Source: Pontibacter aquaedesilientis (lineage in GTDB: Bacteria > Bacteroidota > Bacteroidia > Cytophagales > Hymenobacteraceae). Taken from it: DNA of 64,000 nucleotides. Positions 61,053 to 64,000 of this stretch are shown piece after piece. The notes beneath the pieces are model-generated. The model made no database searches and was not told where the DNA came from. It saw only the letters and a program-made list of their open reading frames with translations. Both the position numbers and the translations under genes were made by a program. The stretch is taken from positions 115,941 through 179,940 of the forward strand of contig NZ_JACXAJ010000007.1 in NCBI RefSeq assembly GCF_014773225.1. The letters run 5' to 3'. Positions within the stretch are counted from its first letter, which is position 1; every line of letters starts with the position of its first letter.

Positions 61053-62333
61053 ATGAACGTATTGATTATAGGGTCTGGGGCAAGAGAACATGCGCTTGCC
61101 TGGAAGCTGAGCCAAAGCCCATACGCGGAGAAGATATTCGTGGCACCCGGAAATGCGGGTACGGCAGAATTTCATACCAGCTGCGCCATCGACATTCATA
61201 ACTTCGACGAGGTGGCCAAATTTGTGACTGACTTCAACATTATGATGGTCGTTGTCGGGCCCGAGAATGCCTTGGTAGAAGGTATACACGATTTCTTTCA
61301 GGAGAAGGACTTCTTGCGCGATGTGCTGGTGGTGGGCCCAAAGAAACTAGGTGCGATGCTGGAAGGCAGCAAAGACTTTTGTAAGGCTTTTTTGCAGAAG
61401 TATAACATCCCGACAGCCCGTTACGAGACTTTTACAGAGTCGAACTACCGCGATGCGGTGGAGTACCTGCGCAACCACAGTTACCCGGTGGTGCTCAAGG
61501 CCGATGGCCTGGCGGCTGGCAAAGGTGTGATTATTGCCCCGAATTTTGAGGAGGCGATTGATAGCCTGGAGGCCATGCTGCGCAACCATAAGTTTGGAAA
61601 AGCCGGAAGCAAAGTGGTCATCGAGGAGTTTCTGCAAGGTATAGAGGTATCGGTTTTCATTCTGACTGACGGCAAGGACTATGTGCTGCTGCCCGAAGCG
61701 AAAGATTACAAGCGTATAGGCGAAGGCGATACTGGCCTGAACACAGGTGGTATGGGCGCGATTTCCCCGGTTCCATTTGCAGATGAGGTTTTTATGCAGA
61801 AGGTGAAGGAGCGTGTGATTGAGCCTACTATCAAAGGTATGCAGGAGGATAACCTGGGCTATACCGGTTTCCTGTTTATCGGCCTGATGAATGTGAATGG
61901 TGAGCCTTACGTAATCGAGTATAACGTGCGCCTGGGTGACCCTGAGACCGAGGCGATACTGCCACGTATCAAATCAGACCTGTTCGAGCTGTTCCTGGCG
62001 CTGCACGACCACAAACTGGGCGACTTTAAACTGGAGATAGATCCGCGTACGGCAGCTACAGTGTTCCTGGTTTCGGGTGGTTATCCGGAAGGTTTTGACA
62101 AAGGCAAAGAAATCACCGGACTTGATCAGGTAAATCCCGACACGCTGGTGTTCCATGCGGGAACCAAGCGTGTGGACGATAAGATCGTGAACAACGGTGG
62201 CCGTGTAATTGCCGTGACCGGATTGGGTGATACCATGGAAGAGGCACTGGCAAAAGCGAATGCAGCAGCTGAAACCATCCAATGGACTGACCGCTACTAT
62301 CGCCGCGACATTGGCTTTGACCTGCAAAAATAG
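61053..62333 (+). CDS. purD: Phosphoribosylamine--glycine ligase
   Basis: Second step of purine synthesis: joins phosphoribosylamine and glycine with ATP. The 426-aa ATP-grasp protein begins NVLIIGSGAREHALAWKL, has VLKADGLAAGKGV and GDTGLNTGGMGAISP, then VRLGDPETEAILPR. The length is typical. Its only pur neighbour would be elsewhere; here it stands alone between recQ and a convergent bacilliredoxin gene. Confidence 0.97.
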   Translation: MNVLIIGSGAREHALAWKLSQSPYAEKIFVAPGNAGTAEFHTSCAIDIHNFDEVAKFVTDFNIMMVVVGPENALVEGIHDFFQEKDFLRDVLVVGPKKLGAMLEGSKDFCKAFLQKYNIPTARYETFTESNYRDAVEYLRNHSYPVVLKADGLAAGKGVIIAPNFEEAIDSLEAMLRNHKFGKAGSKVVIEEFLQGIEVSVFILTDGKDYVLLPEAKDYKRIGEGDTGLNTGGMGAISPVPFADEVFMQKVKERVIEPTIKGMQEDNLGYTGFLFIGLMNVNGEPYVIEYNVRLGDPETEAILPRIKSDLFELFLALHDHKLGDFKLEIDPRTAATVFLVSGGYPEGFDKGKEITGLDQVNPDTLVFHAGTKRVDDKIVNNGGRVIAVTGLGDTMEEALAKANAAAETIQWTDRYYRRDIGFDLQK

Positions 62334-62363
62334 CCTATGAAATAGCGAGGGCTATACCTGAAT

Positions 62364-62407
62364 AAAAAGCGAAGGCCGGTGTTGATCAACACCGGCCTTC
62401 GCTTTTT
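62364..62407. terminator. 44-bp perfect palindrome, bidirectional terminator
   Basis: Every base of 62364-62407 pairs with its mirror; AAAAAGCGAAGGCCGGTG opens it and the centre is TTGATCAA. With A-run and T-run at the ends it can stop both purD and the convergent gene. Confidence 0.85.
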
Positions 62408-62422
62408 AGAGTTTTAGGAGGC

Positions 62423-62845
62423 TTAGCAATAAGCTTCGAACGCGCCCTGCAGGTTGTCTACAATGCGGTTAAGCTCGTTGCCCTCGATGTGGTAGCGCTC
62501 AATCATGTGCACCAGCTCACCGTCTTTGAATAAGGCAATAGATGGAGACGAAGGAGGGTAAGGCAGCATAAACTCACGTGCCTTGGCTACTGCGTCCTGC
62601 TCCATGCCAGCAAAAACGGTTACCATTTTGCTTGGGCGCTTCTCAGAAGATGCCACGGCCATTTTCAGGGCAGGGCGTGCCTTAGAGGCAGCACATCCGC
62701 AAACAGAGTTAACGGCCACCAGCACAGTTCCCTCCTTAGAGGACAAAGCCTGCTCTACTTCTTCAGCAGTCATCAGTTGTTCGAAACCGGCAGAGGTTAA
62801 ATCCTCCCGGATCGGAGCAACCATATATTCAGGATACATTCCCAT
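62423..62845 (-). CDS. BrxA/BrxB-family bacilliredoxin
   Basis: 140 aa, DUF1094/YphP-YqiW type, thioredoxin fold. The active site is Cys-Gly-Cys (NSVCGCAASKARP). Conserved segments: MYPEYMVAPIREDLT, GTVLVAVNSVCGC and LPYPPSSPSIALFKDGE. In Bacillus the family removes bacillithiol from mixed disulfides; Bacteroidetes of this branch are thought to make bacillithiol, so the same role is plausible, but bsh genes are not in this window. It starts behind its own TAATTTTG promoter element. Confidence 0.92.
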   Translation of the reverse strand: MGMYPEYMVAPIREDLTSAGFEQLMTAEEVEQALSSKEGTVLVAVNSVCGCAASKARPALKMAVASSEKRPSKMVTVFAGMEQDAVAKAREFMLPYPPSSPSIALFKDGELVHMIERYHIEGNELNRIVDNLQGAFEAYC

Positions 62846-62881
62846 GATTATCAGCTTTTAATTGAAAGATAATTGATACCG

Positions 62882-62889
62882 CAAAATTA
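62882..62889 (-). promoter_or_regulatory. Putative -7 element of the bacilliredoxin gene
   Basis: Minus-strand TAATTTTG, 37 bases before the start codon, matches TAnnTTTG. Confidence 0.45.
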
Positions 62890-62941
62890 AACATTATTCC
62901 TCAGAAAGGCTAAATGCCTGCCGTTACATTAAGTTCGGGCA

Positions 62942-62970
62942 TTTGCCTACACTTAAGGCATATAATTTTG
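62942..62970 (+). promoter_or_regulatory. Orphan Bacteroidetes-type promoter
   Basis: TTTG (62942-62945), a 17-base spacer and TAATTTTG (62963-62970). The next called gene starts 349 bases downstream, so it may make a small RNA or a long leader. Confidence 0.45.
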
Positions 62971-63318
62971 TAATGTTTAATGAAATTTCAATTCATCCAA
63001 ACACTACACAACCAACTGTGGTATATGCCATTAATAGCTGCTATTCTGAAAAAATGACAACAGTTTAAAAGTGCTTAAGAAAGTTTGCAAGCAATTATAC
63101 TGTTAATTGTCAAATGGTTACGGAATAGCACTGACGACTAGCCAATAGCACTAATTTTTGGAGTTGCGGAAGAGAAGTGCTAAGCCACCCAACTGAAGAA
63201 TCCAGAAGCTTGCAATATAATTTAACTGGTATTGCGCAACCTGCTGACTATGTACTGATAGCTTTTGCTGAAGGCATCAAAGGATTATGTGAACCGTTAC
63301 GACTAAAATCATTCTAAC

Positions 63319-63642
63319 ATGATTCTACAACATCAGGCGGCTTACTATTATATGTCTGCCAATGCAGAGAGACCTGCTGAGATAATTGAGATACTAAACA
63401 GTGACAGGCCCTATGTGCAGGTACCGATGCGCGAAGAAGATGTGATGCTGGAGGCGTTTTTTGTGCGCGATATGTCAGCCGAGGAAATTCAAAGCCATGG
63501 CAACAACCAGGTATGGCAAATCTTTGGGACCTGGGGCGAGCTGATTGATGATCATCTCAAACTTCACGTAAACGATTATGTTTTGGCAGAGCTTTTCCAT
63601 TACAAAAACCAATACCCGCTGCCGGAAGGTATGGCAGCTTAA
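63319..63642 (+). CDS. Hypothetical protein
   Basis: 107 aa, no family recognised. It has no signal peptide or membrane helix. The middle is acidic (MREEDVMLEAFFVRDMSAEEIQ), and WQIFGTWGELIDDHLKLHVNDYVL looks amphipathic and helical. Codon use fits the neighbours, and it is followed by a strong terminator, which supports a real gene. It has a long AT-rich upstream region. Confidence 0.6.
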   Translation: MILQHQAAYYYMSANAERPAEIIEILNSDRPYVQVPMREEDVMLEAFFVRDMSAEEIQSHGNNQVWQIFGTWGELIDDHLKLHVNDYVLAELFHYKNQYPLPEGMAA

Positions 63643-63671
63643 CCACTATAGACTTTGCAAAGGAGTAAATA

Positions 63672-63705
63672 AAAAAGGCCTCTAGATTGCTCTAGAGGCC
63701 TTTTT
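63672..63705 (+). terminator. Terminator after the 107-aa gene
   Basis: AAAAAGGCCTCTAGA pairs with TCTAGAGGCCTTTTT around a 4-base loop. Confidence 0.85.
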
Positions 63706-64000
63706 CGGTGGTCGCGAAGGCACTATTTTAATAGCAACAAACAAAAGTAGACACAAGCAAAAGTGCTAAATTCAGCTATTCTACAGAATTTCGTGTTTAC
63801 CTGCTAATGTCTGTTGATGCCTGTTTATGGAAAAACTGCTCCCAAAAACTGCTCCCGCGTTCTGAGAATCTTTACTCGGTTGTGGTCTACAATGTATGAT
63901 GCGGGAATAAGTATGGCAGCAAGGGTGTTTACAGGAAGTTATGTGCGAGATAACTATCCAGGTAAATTGCCCCTACTGCCACAGTATGAAGGTAGTAAAA
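63706..64000. other. Right-edge region with a 13-bp tandem repeat
   Basis: AAAAACTGCTCCC occurs twice in tandem at 63831-63856. A plus-strand frame is open from about 63816 to the edge (possible start MPVYGKTAPKN, later MAARVFTGSYVRDN) but I do not recognise it. The repeat and change in base use could mark the border of an integrated element; this is inference. Confidence 0.35.

Larger units (their letters stand above)
62846..63318. other. Intergenic region with an orphan promoter
   Basis: 473 AT-rich bases. TAATTTTG on the minus strand (62889-62882) is the likely bacilliredoxin -7 box. On the plus strand a good promoter lies at 62942-62970 with no gene close by. A 31-codon frame (62973-63068) begins at the predicted transcript start but has no supporting feature. 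Otherwise I see nothing. Confidence 0.5.

Noticed and set aside
63706..63760. tRNA-like GGTGGTCGCGAAGGCAC segment after the last terminator
   Set aside because: No acceptor stem, anticodon arm or T-loop can be drawn, so it is not a tRNA.
1..64000. CRISPR arrays, IS elements, rRNA or tRNA genes
   Set aside because: No regular repeat-spacer pattern, transposase, rRNA or cloverleaf was found; the repeats present are coding repeats, hairpins and the dispersed CAGGTATA word.

Overview
The window is a core-genome stretch of a Bacteroidetes bacterium, most likely order Cytophagales, family Hymenobacteraceae (Pontibacter-like; genus is inference). Evidence seen: gliding/type IX secretion genes (gldH, a protein with a T9SS type A sorting domain, a GWxTD lipoprotein), a SecDF fusion, a solo BatD, a DUF2723 membrane protein, Bacteroidetes-type promoters (TTTG / TAnnTTTG) and almost no Shine-Dalgarno sequences. 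GC content looks a little above 50 percent. No rRNA, tRNA, IS element or CRISPR array was seen.

Layout. 0-1.1 kb: cut end of a phage-type AntA/AntB antirepressor and an AT-rich control region. 1.1-14.2 kb: queG, a conserved 63-aa protein, batD-aroC, an NhaD-like antiporter, an Nfu scaffold, secDF, then a leftward group trkA-udk-rdgB-2TM protein-PRTase. 14.4-18.7 kb: rpmE2, a lipoprotein, a GlmU-like sugar nucleotidyltransferase, holB, hemC. 18.8-27.1 kb: alanine symporter, cyclophilin, RmlD-like reductase, an NSS transporter with its 53-aa MetS-type subunit, a ComEA-like HhH protein, an alpha/beta hydrolase lipoprotein and a membrane protein. 27.4-33.3 kb: a 1317-aa SF1 helicase with a Vsr-like tail, a propeller-like secreted protein, an NmrA-like reductase. 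33.5-35.9 kb: a 588-aa FUS-like low-complexity protein beside a cold shock protein. 36-49.9 kb: EEP phosphatase, gldH-ricT, flippase, alcohol dehydrogenase, GNAT, a guanidinium exporter (gdx), and the leftward group rsfS-ftsH-lutC-lpxH-propeller, with birA and yceI. 50-63.7 kb: T9SS protein, DUF2723, GWxTD, rlmB, manC-kdsD, recQ, purD, bacilliredoxin and a small orphan gene.

Themes. Envelope and surface synthesis (lpxH, kdsD, manC, GlmU-like, flippase, batD, gldH, T9SS), protein export and quality control (secDF, ftsH, cyclophilin), translation (rpmE2, queG, rsfS, rlmB), genome upkeep (holB, recQ, rdgB, SF1 helicase) and cofactor/nucleotide metabolism (aroC, hemC, birA, purD, udk, nfu).

Most unusual signals: (1) the 8-mer CAGGTATA/TATACCTG occurs more than 60 times by eye where about two are expected, in genes and between them, sometimes as the 12-mer palindrome CAGGTATACCTG and sometimes forming the stop codon; (2) a Cys- and Trp-free Gly/Ser/Tyr/Gln-rich protein resembling the low-complexity domains of eukaryotic FET proteins, facing a CspA-type protein; (3) a helicase with a candidate Vsr-like nuclease end, a plausible solitary defence or repair enzyme; (4) an undescribed hairpin leader in front of gdx.
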